Source: Streptomyces polyasparticus
GTDB taxonomy: Bacteria; Actinomycetota; Actinomycetes; Streptomycetales; Streptomycetaceae
DNA: 64,000 nt
Assembly: GCF_014493765.1 (NCBI RefSeq)
Contig: NZ_JACTVJ010000010.1
Location: 372,001-436,000 of the forward strand
Direction: 5' to 3'
Part shown: positions 42,609-51,547 of the stretch, piece by piece
Position numbering within the stretch: the stretch's first letter is position 1
Layout: each line of letters opens with the position of its first letter
The notes under the pieces: generated by a model
Database searches by the model: none
The model's input: only the letters and a program-made list of their open reading frames with translations
Told to the model about the DNA's origin: nothing
Position numbers and translations under genes: made by a program

Positions 42609-43088
42609 ATGCCCGCACTGCAGCGCCTCAGCCGTGAACACACCCCGGCCCTGCTTGCCTTCGAGCAGGACAACCGCGCCTACTTCGCCGCTTCGGTACC
42701 CGACCGGGGTGACGCGTTCTTCGCCGAGTTCGACGAGCGGCTCCAGGAGCGCCTGGCCGAACAGGACGCGGGGGAGTGCCACTTCCATGTGCTCGTCGAC
42801 AGCGAAGGCGCCGTCCTCGGCCGGGTCAACCTCGTCGATGTGGCCGACGGTGAGGCCGAGTTGGGCTACCGCATCGCGAAGTCGGCCAGTGGCCGCGGCC
42901 TGGCCACGGCGGCGGTACGCCAGGTGTGCGCGCTTGCCGCGGAGCAGTACGGGCTGCGGACCCTGCGTGCGGTGACCACCCTGGACAACCCCGCTTCGCA
43001 GACCGTGCTCACGCGTACCGGCTTCACGGTCACGCACGAGATCGTCATCGACGACGCCCCGGGCCTGGCGTACCGCAAGACGCTGTGA
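42609..43088 (+). CDS. GNAT acetyltransferase (RimJ/RimL-like)
   Basis: 159 residues. GAVLGRVNLVDVADGEAELGYRI, acetyl-CoA loop SASGRGLATAAVRQVCALA, LRAVTTLDNPASQTVLTRTGF and the typical end PGLAYRKTL. RimJ/L-like enzymes acetylate N-termini of ribosomal proteins or small amines; unknown here. No ribosome site; TACTGT ends 6 nt before ATG, giving a leaderless mRNA. Confidence 0.88.
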   Translation: MPALQRLSREHTPALLAFEQDNRAYFAASVPDRGDAFFAEFDERLQERLAEQDAGECHFHVLVDSEGAVLGRVNLVDVADGEAELGYRIAKSASGRGLATAAVRQVCALAAEQYGLRTLRAVTTLDNPASQTVLTRTGFTVTHEIVIDDAPGLAYRKTL

Positions 43089-43201
43089 ACGCAGTCCACA
43101 GGGGAACTGCACGCCACGCTTGAGCGTCATGATGTGCGTGGGGAAAGCAAGCCGTGGCGGCTCGGACCAGCCGCCGCGGGACACTGCGGAGGGGAGCCGG
43201 A

Positions 43202-43828
43202 GTGACGACCAGGACGCCGCCGACTCCTGCGCCCTCGCCGACCCCGCCCGCACCCCCGCCGCGTCGCCGTGTGGGCGAGGTGGCGGCATGGATCTCCGCC
43301 ATCACCGGCCTCCTCGGACTGGTGCTCGGCTTCTTCGGGCTGCCCGCGGTGTTCGGCTCGCCGACCGCGAGGACCGCGACGCCCACGGTCACCAGCACGG
43401 TCACGGTGACCGCGACGCCTGACGGGACCCAGGCGTCACCCTCCGAATCCGCCCCCGCGGTGGGCGCTTCCGACGTGGTGAAGTCGCTGACGGTCGACAT
43501 AGCCGCCGATTACGGCATCAGGCTCGCCGACGACCCGATGCGGCCGGTCGCACAGCAGGAGACCGAGCTCTATTGGGACGCGGGCAATCTCCGGGTGGAC
43601 CAAGGAGCCCAGTTGGTGCTGCTCGACCGCAAGGAGAGCGGCACCTACGAGACCTGCGGCACGGTGACCCGTTTCCGGGAGACCGTGTTCATCAACGACC
43701 TGTCCAAGGGCGACCGCTTCTGCCTGCTCTCCCCGAAGGGCCTCGTCGCCCTCGCGGAGTACGTCGAGGGCGAGGCCGTCGCCGAGTACGTACGGCTGAA
43801 GTTCACCGTGTGGAACGGCAGTTACTGA
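43202..43828 (+). CDS. hypothetical membrane protein
   Basis: 208 residues from GTG 43202 (GAGGGGAG upstream). A Pro/Thr-rich cytoplasmic tail (RTPPTPAPSPTPPAPPPRRR) leads to one membrane helix (VAAWISAITGLLGLVLGFFG), a Thr-rich linker (TPTVTSTVTVTATPDG) and an extracytoplasmic beta-rich domain with two Cys (YETCGTVTRF, DRFCLLSP). Unknown function. Confidence 0.72.
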   Translation: MTTRTPPTPAPSPTPPAPPPRRRVGEVAAWISAITGLLGLVLGFFGLPAVFGSPTARTATPTVTSTVTVTATPDGTQASPSESAPAVGASDVVKSLTVDIAADYGIRLADDPMRPVAQQETELYWDAGNLRVDQGAQLVLLDRKESGTYETCGTVTRFRETVFINDLSKGDRFCLLSPKGLVALAEYVEGEAVAEYVRLKFTVWNGSY

Positions 43829-43846
43829 GCGGACCGCCGCCCCCGG

Positions 43847-44329
43847 TCACCTCGCCGGCAGCTTGCACACCGCGTCGATGCCGAGGACATGGTTGAGGCG
43901 GCCGAAGGCGAGCCAGGAGCCGATGCTCATGCTCAGCTCCACGATCTCCTTCTGGGAGTAGTGCGCGGTCATCCGGTCCCAGAACTCCTCGTCGAGGTTG
44001 TGGTGGTCCACCGCATAGCGCTCGGCGTACTCGGCCGCCAGGCGCGTACGGTCGTCGAAGGCGTCGGTGGTGCGCCACTGCTCCACGGCGTCGAGGAAGG
44101 AGTCCTCGACCGTCTCCTCGCCGTCCCGCTCGGTGCGCCAGTCAAGGCAGAGCGTGCAGCCGTTGATCTGCGCGATCCGCAGGCGTGCGGCCTCGAACTC
44201 GCGCAGCCCCAGCGTCGAATGGGCGTACACCGACAGGGAGAACGCGGCCGCGGCCCGGCCGATGTGCGGGACCATGTCGTCCCACACGTAGCCGATCGGT
44301 TCCTGTCCCTCGGGGATGTCGATGATCAT
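43847..44329 (-). CDS. carboxymuconolactone decarboxylase/AhpD-like protein
   Basis: 160 residues. The active pair is INGCTLCLDWR (Cys-x-x-Cys), with H of YAVDHHNLDEEFWDRM nearby and a long helical bundle. Members are AhpD-like peroxidase reductants or carboxymuconolactone decarboxylases. ATG 44329 overlaps the stop of the upstream DapB-like gene (ATGA), and GGAAGGAAG lies before it. The convergent neighbour ends 18 nt away. Confidence 0.88.
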   Translation of the reverse strand: MIIDIPEGQEPIGYVWDDMVPHIGRAAAAFSLSVYAHSTLGLREFEAARLRIAQINGCTLCLDWRTERDGEETVEDSFLDAVEQWRTTDAFDDRTRLAAEYAERYAVDHHNLDEEFWDRMTAHYSQKEIVELSMSIGSWLAFGRLNHVLGIDAVCKLPAR

Positions 44330-45405
44330 GGCTGCTTCCTTCCGAGTCGGCCGACCGCGGGCCGGAGCGGTACGTCGAGTGCGTCGTAGAGACCTGGCTG
44401 CTGTTCGGCGAGCCAGTCGATGGCGTTGACCAGACGGCCGACCGCGGTGGCGTTGCCGCCCGCGGACCGGTTCTCGCCCTCGTCGGTCGCCTCGACCGTG
44501 ACCTCGATATGCGGCTGACCCTCGATGATCACGCGATGGGCGCCGGTGCCGTTCGCCGGCTGCGGCCAGTCCGGGGCGCACGAGGGGTGGATCCGGGTGA
44601 CGTGCTCGATGACCAGGCGCGGCTCACCGTCCACGATGCCCTGCACCTCGAAGCGGATCGCGCCCTGCGTACCGGCCTCGAACTCGCCCATGGAGGGCGT
44701 GCTGACGGTCTCTTCGAGCGGACGGCGCTCCATCGTCTCGCGGATGTCCTCGATCTCGACGCCGAGCGCGCGGGCCATCAGACGCAGCTGGCCGCCCCAG
44801 ATCATCGAAGGCACCGTCTCGATCAGCATCGGCGCCATGTAGTCCATGGGCTGGCCGAAGCCCACCGAGTAGCGCACGGAATCGGGCTGTTCGTACGTGG
44901 AGTAGTCGAAGATCTCCTGGCAGCGGACCGCCTCGATACGGGAAGCGAGCCCGCTGATCAGCACCGGAAGCACATCGTTGCCCCAGCCCGGGTCGACGCC
45001 GGAGACGAAGAGCGTGCCGCCGCCCTCCTCGACCGCTTCGAGCAGGGGCGTGCGCAGCTCGTCCGGGGTGTTGCGGATGTCGTACAGGCCGTACAGCGCG
45101 CAGGTGACGACCACCGCGCCGGCCCGCAGGGCCCGGCCGATGTCATCGAGCGCCTCGTCGGGGCGCAGATCGCCGGATGCCGCGTACACGACGGCCCGGG
45201 GTCTCCTGGCCAGGACCGCGTCGATGTCGTCGGTCGCCGCCACCCCCAACCGACGGTCGAACCCGGCGAGTTCGCCCGCGTCACGGCCCACCTTGTCCGC
45301 ACTGTGCACAAGGACGTCCGTGAGCTCGAGTTCGGGGTGCGCTTCGACCGCGCGTATGGCCAGGCGGCCGACATTTCCGGTACCCCAGACAACCGTGGAA
45401 ATCAT
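44326..45405 (-). CDS. NAD(P)-dependent dihydrodipicolinate reductase-like dehydrogenase
   Basis: 359 residues. STVVWGTGNVGRLAIRAVEAHPEL is a Rossmann GxGxxG; ARRPRAVVYAASGDLRPDEA and VVTCALYGLY follow, and the DapB_N-like half runs to about 130. C-terminal half (GTLFVSGVDPGWGNDVLPVLI ...) is of the 2,4-diaminopentanoate dehydrogenase-like group. Its substrate is unknown. First gene of a two-gene operon with the CMD protein; the link to AhpD-like redox suggests aromatic or amine metabolism, inferred only. Confidence 0.85.
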   Translation of the reverse strand: MISTVVWGTGNVGRLAIRAVEAHPELELTDVLVHSADKVGRDAGELAGFDRRLGVAATDDIDAVLARRPRAVVYAASGDLRPDEALDDIGRALRAGAVVVTCALYGLYDIRNTPDELRTPLLEAVEEGGGTLFVSGVDPGWGNDVLPVLISGLASRIEAVRCQEIFDYSTYEQPDSVRYSVGFGQPMDYMAPMLIETVPSMIWGGQLRLMARALGVEIEDIRETMERRPLEETVSTPSMGEFEAGTQGAIRFEVQGIVDGEPRLVIEHVTRIHPSCAPDWPQPANGTGAHRVIIEGQPHIEVTVEATDEGENRSAGGNATAVGRLVNAIDWLAEQQPGLYDALDVPLRPAVGRLGRKQP

Positions 45406-45546
45406 GCGCGGAGGGTAGCTCCCGGCCCTTTCGGTTGGTAGAGCCCTGACCGAAGGATTTGACGGGTCGTCAGAGAAGGCCGATTCGGGCGGCTGGCCGC
45501 GCTGTGATGGACTTGGCCGTGCACCCGCACAGCTCAGGAGCCAGGT

Positions 45547-46854
45547 ATGACCCCCTCGAACCGCCAGTCCGGCGTCGTCCTCACCGACCGCGTCTTCACC
45601 GTCCCGCTCGATCACGACCGGCCGGCCGGCGAGACCATCGAGGTGTACGGACGCGAGGTCGTCGCCGCCGACAAGGCGGGCCGGGACCTGCCCTGGCTGC
45701 TGTACCTGGAGGGCGGGCCCGGCTGCCAGGCCCGGCGGTTCATCGGCGCGCAGGCCTGGCTCGAGCGGGCACTGAAGGACTATCGGGTGCTCCTGCTCGA
45801 CCAGCGCGGCACCGGCCGTTCCACGCCGGCGAACCGGCAGACCCTTCCCCTGCGCGGCGGCCCGCGCGAACAGGCCGACTACCTGACCCACTTCCGCGCC
45901 GACTCGATCGTCCGAGACTGCGAACTGATCCGCCGCGAGGTGACCGGCGGCGCACCCTGGACCGTGCTCGGCCAGAGCTTCGGCGGGTTCTGCACCGTCA
46001 CCTACCTCTCCCTCGCCCCCGAGGGCATCGCCACGGCCCTCGTCACCGGCGGCCTGCCCTCCCTCGACGCCACCGCCGACGACGTGTACCGCGCCGCCTA
46101 CCCCCGTATCGAGCGCAAGGCGGCCGCGCACTACGCCCGCTACCCGCAGGACGTGGCCCGCGCCCGGGCCATCGCGGCCCACCTGGCGGAGCACGGCCCT
46201 GTCACCCTCAACGGCGGCTACCGCCTGAGCGTGGCGGCCTTCCAGTCCCTGGGCATCCTGCTCGGCGTCGGCGACGGCAGCCACAAGCTGCACTACCTCC
46301 TGGAGAACGCCTTCGTCCGTACACCGAACGGCCTCGCCCTCTCGGACCTCTTCCAGGAGGAGGCCCAGGCCGCCCTCTCATACGCGGCACGCCCGCTGTA
46401 CGCGGTCCTCCACGAGGCGATCTACGCCCGGCCCGGGCAGGCCACGGGCTGGGCGGCAGAGCGGGTGCGCGGGCAGTTCCCGCAGTTCGACGCGGCCAAG
46501 GCGCTCGCCGACGAGGTGCCGCTGCCGTTCACCGGCGAGTCCATCCACCCCTGGATGTACGACGCCGACCCCGCCCTGACGCCGCTGCGCGAGGCGGCCG
46601 AGCTGCTCGCGGAGCGCACCGACTGGTCCGCGCCGCTGTACCGCCCCGAGGTCCTCGCCCGCAACGAGGTCCCCGTGGCGGCCGCGGTCTACCACGACGA
46701 CATGTACGTCGACACCGCTCACTCGCTGGCGACCGCCCGGGCGATCCGAGGCCTCCGCACCTGGGTGACCGACGAGTACGAGCACGACGGCGTCCGCGCC
46801 TCGGGCGAGCGCGTCCTCGACCGGCTCCTCTGCCTTGCGCGCGACACGATCTGA
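45547..46854 (+). CDS. pip: peptidase S33 family (proline iminopeptidase-like) hydrolase
   Basis: 435 residues from ATG 45547 (AGGAGCCAGGT). WLLYLEGGPGCQARRFIG oxyanion loop (GGPG), DQRGTGRSTP, nucleophile WTVLGQSFGGFCTVTY, later acid AVYHDDMYVD and His candidate in VTDEYEHDGVRASG. Length and motifs fit the long Streptomyces Pip/S33 aminopeptidase, cytoplasmic. It releases N-terminal proline from peptides or acts on peptides of secondary metabolites. Confidence 0.9.
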   Translation: MTPSNRQSGVVLTDRVFTVPLDHDRPAGETIEVYGREVVAADKAGRDLPWLLYLEGGPGCQARRFIGAQAWLERALKDYRVLLLDQRGTGRSTPANRQTLPLRGGPREQADYLTHFRADSIVRDCELIRREVTGGAPWTVLGQSFGGFCTVTYLSLAPEGIATALVTGGLPSLDATADDVYRAAYPRIERKAAAHYARYPQDVARARAIAAHLAEHGPVTLNGGYRLSVAAFQSLGILLGVGDGSHKLHYLLENAFVRTPNGLALSDLFQEEAQAALSYAARPLYAVLHEAIYARPGQATGWAAERVRGQFPQFDAAKALADEVPLPFTGESIHPWMYDADPALTPLREAAELLAERTDWSAPLYRPEVLARNEVPVAAAVYHDDMYVDTAHSLATARAIRGLRTWVTDEYEHDGVRASGERVLDRLLCLARDTI

Positions 46855-46951
46855 CGCGTGATCCGGGCCCTGACGGGCACCCGTGGCCGAGTCGCCGTAG
46901 CGTCGAATCGCCTTGTCGATTCGCCCCGGCGCCCGGCTGGAAGGAGCCTTC

Positions 46952-48541
46952 GTGCTGCGCAGCGGACTGGTGGCGGCGCTCGCCGTCGTGGCGCTGGGCT
47001 GCACGGCCCTGGCCGTGACCGGCTCCGCCTCGTGGTGGCTGCTCGCGGGCCCTCTGCTCGGCTGCGCCGCCGTCGGCACGTACGACGTGGGCCAGCGCCG
47101 CCACTCGGTGCTGCGGAACTACCCGGTCATCGGTCATCTGCGCTACCTCATGGAGATGATCAGGCCCGAGGTCCAGCAGTACTTCATCGAGCGCGACTAC
47201 GACGGCCGTCCCTTCGACCGCGACACCCGCGAAACGGTGTACGAGCGGGCCAAGGGCGTCTTCGGCGACGACCCCTTCGGTACCGAGCTGTCCGTGTACG
47301 AGCCCGGCTACGAGTTCTTCACCCACTCGGTGAAGCCCATGCCGGTGCCCATCGAGCCGCCGACCGTGAGCCTGGGCGAGGGCACCTGCTCCCAGCCGTA
47401 CGACATGGCGCTGCTCAACGTCTCGGCGATGAGCTTCGGCTCGCTCTCCGCGCAGGCCATCCTCGCGCTCAACCGGGGCGCGGCCGAAGGGGGCTTCGCG
47501 CATGACACGGGCGAGGGCGGCATCTCCGAGTACCACGTGCGGTACGCCGGTGACCTTGTGTGGGAGGTCGGCACCGGCTACTTCGGCTGCCGCACCGAGG
47601 ACGGCGGCTTCGACGAGCGGAAGTTCGCCGAGAAGGCCGCGCAGGACACGGTGCGCTGTGTGGCGCTGAAACTGTCGCAGGGCGCCAAGCCGGGCATGGG
47701 CGGGGTGCTGCCCGGCGCGAAGGTCAACGCCGAGATCGCCCGCGTACGCGATGTGCCCGAGGGCGTGACCGTGCACTCGCCCGGATACCACCGGGTCTTC
47801 TCCACACCCCGTGAACTGATCCGTTTCATGGGCCACATGCGGGAGCTCGCGGGCGGCAAGCCGGCCGGGTTCAAGCTCTGTGTGGGCAGCAGGCGCGATG
47901 TCCTCGCGATCTGCAAGGCCATGCTCGAAGAGCGGATGTGGCCGGACTTCATCGTGGTGGACGGAGCCGAAGGCGGCACCGGCGCGGCACCGATGGAGTT
48001 CGTCGACCATGTCGGCACCCCGCTCACCGAGGGCCTCAACATCGTCCACAACGCGCTCGTCGGCACGGGTCTGCGCGAGCACGTACGCATCGGCGCCAGC
48101 GGCAAGGTCGCCACCGGCGCCGACATCGTCAAACGACTGATCCAGGGCGCCGACTACACCAACTCGGCCCGCGCCATGATGTTCGCCGTCGGCTGCATCC
48201 AGTCGCAGCGCTGCCACACCAACACCTGCCCGGTCGGCGTCGCCACCCAGGACCCGGGCCGCGCCCAGGCACTCGACGTCGAGGACAAGTACCAGCGCGT
48301 GCACCGCTTCCAGCGGGCCACCGTGCACAGCGCCCTGCAGATCATGGCCTCGATGGGCGTCGACGACCCGTCCCTGCTGCGCCCGCACATGCTGCGCCGC
48401 CGGGTCTCCTACGAGCAGGTGACCTCGTACGCGGAGCTCTTCACCTGGCTCGAACCCGGCGCGCTCCTCGAAGGCAAGGGCCTGCCGGACGAGTGGGCGC
48501 GCGCATGGGATCACGCGGATCCGGACTCGTTCGCGCCCTGA
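46952..48541 (+). CDS. FMN-binding glutamate synthase-like protein
   Basis: 529 residues from GTG 46952 (GGAAGGAGCCTTC). Two N-terminal membrane helices (LVAALAVVALGCTALAVTG, WWLLAGPLLGCAAVGTY). The GltS FMN domain follows: QPYDMALLNVSAMSFGSLS, HDTGEGGISEYHVRYAGDLVWEVGTGYFGCR, FIVVDGAEGGTGAAPMEF and the 3Fe-4S Cys trio SQRCHTNTCPVGVATQDP. It lacks the amidotransferase half, so it is a ferredoxin-type or archaeal-like glutamate synthase relative. Substrate uncertain. Confidence 0.9.
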   Translation: MLRSGLVAALAVVALGCTALAVTGSASWWLLAGPLLGCAAVGTYDVGQRRHSVLRNYPVIGHLRYLMEMIRPEVQQYFIERDYDGRPFDRDTRETVYERAKGVFGDDPFGTELSVYEPGYEFFTHSVKPMPVPIEPPTVSLGEGTCSQPYDMALLNVSAMSFGSLSAQAILALNRGAAEGGFAHDTGEGGISEYHVRYAGDLVWEVGTGYFGCRTEDGGFDERKFAEKAAQDTVRCVALKLSQGAKPGMGGVLPGAKVNAEIARVRDVPEGVTVHSPGYHRVFSTPRELIRFMGHMRELAGGKPAGFKLCVGSRRDVLAICKAMLEERMWPDFIVVDGAEGGTGAAPMEFVDHVGTPLTEGLNIVHNALVGTGLREHVRIGASGKVATGADIVKRLIQGADYTNSARAMMFAVGCIQSQRCHTNTCPVGVATQDPGRAQALDVEDKYQRVHRFQRATVHSALQIMASMGVDDPSLLRPHMLRRRVSYEQVTSYAELFTWLEPGALLEGKGLPDEWARAWDHADPDSFAP

Positions 48542-48924
48542 GCCCGCCGGCCCTCGACACAGAACCGATTGCCCTCGGTGTCGGCGAGCACGACATACGG
48601 CAGCGCGCCCGGCTCCAGCTCCTCGGGGTAGTACGGCCAGTCGACGCGGCGCGCACCGAGCGCGACAAGCCGCTCCACCTCCTCGTCCAAGTCCCTCGTG
48701 CCGGCGTCGAGATCGAGGTGCACCCGCGGGAACTCCTCGGCCGCGCCGGCGCTCACGTCCAGGGCGATCGCCATGCCGGAGACCCCGGCGGGCGGTTCGA
48801 GGACGATCCAGTCGTCGTCCTCGAACCGCGGAGCCCGGCGCACATACCCGAGGGCGCGCTCCCAGAACGCGGCCGCCCGCTTGTCGTCCTGCACGCCGAG
48901 CGACAGCCGCCCGATGTGGGTCAT
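48511..48924 (-). CDS. VOC family protein (glyoxalase-like)
   Basis: 137 residues from ATG 48924. ITHIGR-like start THIGRLSLGVQDDKRAAAFWERALGY, then WIVLEPPAGVSGMAIALDVS, FPRVHLDLDAGTRDLDEEV and PYVVLADTEGNRFCVEGRR: two beta-alpha-beta-beta-beta units with His and Glu metal ligands. It starts in the stop of the methyltransferase (ATGA), so both are one operon. Its 3' end overlaps the glutamate synthase-like gene by 31 nt in convergent orientation. Confidence 0.9.
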   Translation of the reverse strand: MTHIGRLSLGVQDDKRAAAFWERALGYVRRAPRFEDDDWIVLEPPAGVSGMAIALDVSAGAAEEFPRVHLDLDAGTRDLDEEVERLVALGARRVDWPYYPEELEPGALPYVVLADTEGNRFCVEGRRAQGANESGSA

Positions 48925-49664
48925 GAGGCCGGCGTGGGCCTGCGGAACAGGCCCGTCCACAGGAAGTCCTCGCCGAAGTACGGAGATTCCGCGGACTGGC
49001 TCCTCATGCGCCGCAGCTCGATCTCCTCGTACGCGCCGAAGATCGCCCGCAGGGACTCGGCCGTGTAGGCGAGACCGCCGTGCAAGGAGCGGTCGCGGTA
49101 CAGGTCGGCGTCGGGGAGCTCGCAGCCCATGCCGCCGGCCGCGAAGCTGGTGAAGGCGAAGTGTCCACCCGGGGCCAACAGCCGCTCCAGGAGCGCGAGA
49201 TAACTGATCCGGCGGTGCGGCGGCAGATGGTGGAAGCAGCCCGAGTCGTAGATCAGGTCGTACGGCCCCTTGCCGGCGAGCACGGGACCGAAGATGTCCC
49301 CGTGATGGAAACGGATCTCCGCCCCCGCCTCGCGGGCCCGCTCCCGGGCCCAGTCGAGCGCGGCCGGCGACAGGTCGACGGCGTCCACCTCGAAGCCGTG
49401 CCCGGCGAGGTACAGGGCGTTGCGGCCCGGCCCGCAGCCGAGTTCGAGGACCCTGCCGGGCTTGAGGACTCCCCGCTCCACGTGTGCGGCGAGCCCTTCA
49501 TCCGGCTTCGGCACGAAGAACGGGACGGGCTTGGAGCGGTCCGCGTAGAACCCGTCCCACCAAGCGGCCCCCTCTTCGGTCCAGCGGTCGGCGCCGTCGG
49601 AGAACAGGCCGTCGAGCATCGTCATGACGTCGTCCACGGTGCGAATATCGCGCGTCACTTCCAC
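48921..49664 (-). CDS. SAM-dependent methyltransferase
   Basis: 247 residues. VLELGCGPGRNALYLAGHGF is motif I; VDAVDLSPAALDWARERAREAG and LIYDSGCFHHLPPHRRISYL follow. N-terminus EEGAAWWDGFYADRSKPVPFF has the FYxDR-type motif. Start GTG 49664, or GTG 49658, which has a better-spaced AAGGGG. Substrate unknown; a partner VOC enzyme may act on the product. Confidence 0.9.
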   Translation of the reverse strand: MEVTRDIRTVDDVMTMLDGLFSDGADRWTEEGAAWWDGFYADRSKPVPFFVPKPDEGLAAHVERGVLKPGRVLELGCGPGRNALYLAGHGFEVDAVDLSPAALDWARERAREAGAEIRFHHGDIFGPVLAGKGPYDLIYDSGCFHHLPPHRRISYLALLERLLAPGGHFAFTSFAAGGMGCELPDADLYRDRSLHGGLAYTAESLRAIFGAYEEIELRRMRSQSAESPYFGEDFLWTGLFRRPTPAS

Positions 49665-49864
49665 CCCTTCGTCGATGCCTCGATTTTAGTCGCGATGACG
49701 AAGAAACACCAGGTCAGAGGCGGTTTGATGGGGTGCTGGGCGGCGTCTGGAGTGGCTGTGCGCGCGCCGGTGACCCGACCCCTTTCCGGCACCCGGGAAG
49801 GTCGCTCAGAGGTGCCCTCCAGGGCCTTCGCGGGGGTGCTCGACGCGCACCTGGCGGGGGTTTC

Positions 49865-50329
49865 TCAACGCGTCGCGGGCGTCACCGTGACGAGCCTGCG
49901 CTGATGGTCCAGGGTCACCGAGCCCTGATACAGCGTCGGCTCGCAGCCCTCGCCGTTCGGCTGGCTCCTGCGCAGTTTCACCTCGGCCTGATCGCCGTAG
50001 AACTCCCTGCTGCCCTTCGCGACCGTGAAACGGACGGGGACCGTCACCTCACCGATGTCCTCGTCAAGGTCCACGGAGATATGCAGGCCGGTGTCCGCGA
50101 CGGGCTTCTCCCAGGTGCGCTCCTGGCAGACGCTGCCGGCGCACAGCCGCAGCTGCACGGGGCCGTCGGCTGCCTGCACCGCACGGGGCAGATTCGCCGC
50201 CTCGAACTGCATGGTCACCCCCGAATCTCCGCCGATCAGCGTGCAGTCGGGTCCGCTGCTCCAAGGGCCGGCGGCGCAGCCAGTGATCAGCAGGACAGGC
50301 ACCGCGACCAGGAGTGTCCATCGCTTCAT
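49865..50329 (-). CDS. hypothetical lipoprotein
   Basis: 154 residues. Lipobox LLITGC places the lipidated Cys at residue 18. Mature domain is all-beta with two Cys pairs (PDCTLIGGD, LRLCAGSVCQERTW, EGCEPTLYQG). Unknown function. The upstream 200 bases (49665-49864) carry no gene. Confidence 0.78.
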   Translation of the reverse strand: MKRWTLLVAVPVLLITGCAAGPWSSGPDCTLIGGDSGVTMQFEAANLPRAVQAADGPVQLRLCAGSVCQERTWEKPVADTGLHISVDLDEDIGEVTVPVRFTVAKGSREFYGDQAEVKLRRSQPNGEGCEPTLYQGSVTLDHQRRLVTVTPATR

Positions 50330-50452
50330 ACGATCCCCCCGAGGCCCGATGCGCTCACCGTACGGTCCTGTTCAGACCCGGACCGTGCGGGCAGCATGCC
50401 GTGCGCGGCATGGATCGCCCAGGCCCGGTTCGACACCGATCCCGTTACGAGT

Positions 50453-51415
50453 TCATCCCTTCGCGCCCTTGTGCGTGGCCGGCCCGCGCCGCCTGACGAT
50501 CCACAGCACGGCGCCCGCGTACAGGCAGACCATGGGGACGTCCACGACGAAAGCGGTCCAGCCCATGTCGGCGGCCGTCTCCTCGGAAGCCAGGCCGTCC
50601 TTGACGCCCGCCATGAGGCCGAAGGCGAGCAGGTTGTTGAGGACATGCAGGGCGATGGCCGCCTCGAGGCCACCCGTACGGATCGTCAGCCAGCCGGCGA
50701 CCACCCCGAAGACGCACAGGTCGGCGAAGCCCCACGGGGTGCCCCAGCCGTGCGCGGCCCCGAAGAGGAGTGCCTGGGGCAGGACGGCGATCCACGGGGA
50801 GCGGAACCAGGCGCCGACCGCCTGGAGGAGCCAGCCACGGAACATGTACTCCTCGGCCGCGGCCTGGAACGGGACCAGGAGGCAGACCGTCACCAGACCG
50901 GTCAGGAACGGTGCGGTCCCCGCCCACACCAACTCGGCCTCGCCCTCGGCGGGTTCGGGCAACAGCATCATGATGCCCAGCGACACCGCGCTGAAGGGGA
51001 GCGCGGTCGCCAAGCAGCGCCCGAGCCAACCCCACCGGACCCGGCCCGTCACCGACGACACCGTCCCGGCCGGGCGGCGCTGCACCCAGCGCGCGGCCAG
51101 CAGGACGACGGGCAGCACCAGGGCGAGCGCCCCGAGCATCACCGCCGTGTCGCCGACCGGCCCCAGCTTCCGGAAACCGTCGGCGCCCTGCGGCCGGTCC
51201 AGGAGCGCGCCCACGATCTCGCCGCAGGCCAGCGCAGCCAGCGTGGCGAGGCCCGCGCCGACGAGGACGACGGCGGTCCCCGCGAGCGGACGCCACCAGC
51301 GGTGCCGGCCGGTCGCCAGGGCGAGGCGGTGGTAGGGGAGCGGGGGCAGCGCGAGTGGCGGGACCGGGGGAGGCGGTGGGGTGTGCGGGTACGGCGTGTT
51401 CACCTGGGACGTCAT
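50453..51415 (-). CDS. CPBP family intramembrane metalloprotease
   Basis: 320 residues from ATG 51415. About eight membrane helices. The three CPBP/Abi motifs are present: EEYMFRGWL, LPQALLFGAAHGW (F-x-x-x-H), and ALHVLNNLLAFGL. A Pro-rich N-terminus (YPHTPPPPPVPPLALPPL) lies in the cytoplasm. Family members process membrane anchors or give bacteriocin self-immunity. Unknown substrate. Confidence 0.9.
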   Translation of the reverse strand: MTSQVNTPYPHTPPPPPVPPLALPPLPYHRLALATGRHRWWRPLAGTAVVLVGAGLATLAALACGEIVGALLDRPQGADGFRKLGPVGDTAVMLGALALVLPVVLLAARWVQRRPAGTVSSVTGRVRWGWLGRCLATALPFSAVSLGIMMLLPEPAEGEAELVWAGTAPFLTGLVTVCLLVPFQAAAEEYMFRGWLLQAVGAWFRSPWIAVLPQALLFGAAHGWGTPWGFADLCVFGVVAGWLTIRTGGLEAAIALHVLNNLLAFGLMAGVKDGLASEETAADMGWTAFVVDVPMVCLYAGAVLWIVRRRGPATHKGAKG

Positions 51416-51547
51416 GGGAACAGCATCCCGTCGGCGTACGCCCCGGACGTCGGCCGTCCGGACGACCCTCGTGTGCACCCTGGGATAGAGGCCGTCCCAT
51501 CGGACCCCAACCCCGGGCACAGCCGGGTCCGTATGATCTTCGGCATC

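Noticed and set aside
49733-51547. Very long open frame (1281 codons) leading into the histidine kinase
   Set aside because: The first 605 codons are antisense to the lipoprotein and CPBP genes and show shadow composition (runs of Arg, Pro, Gly); the kinase proper starts at 51548.
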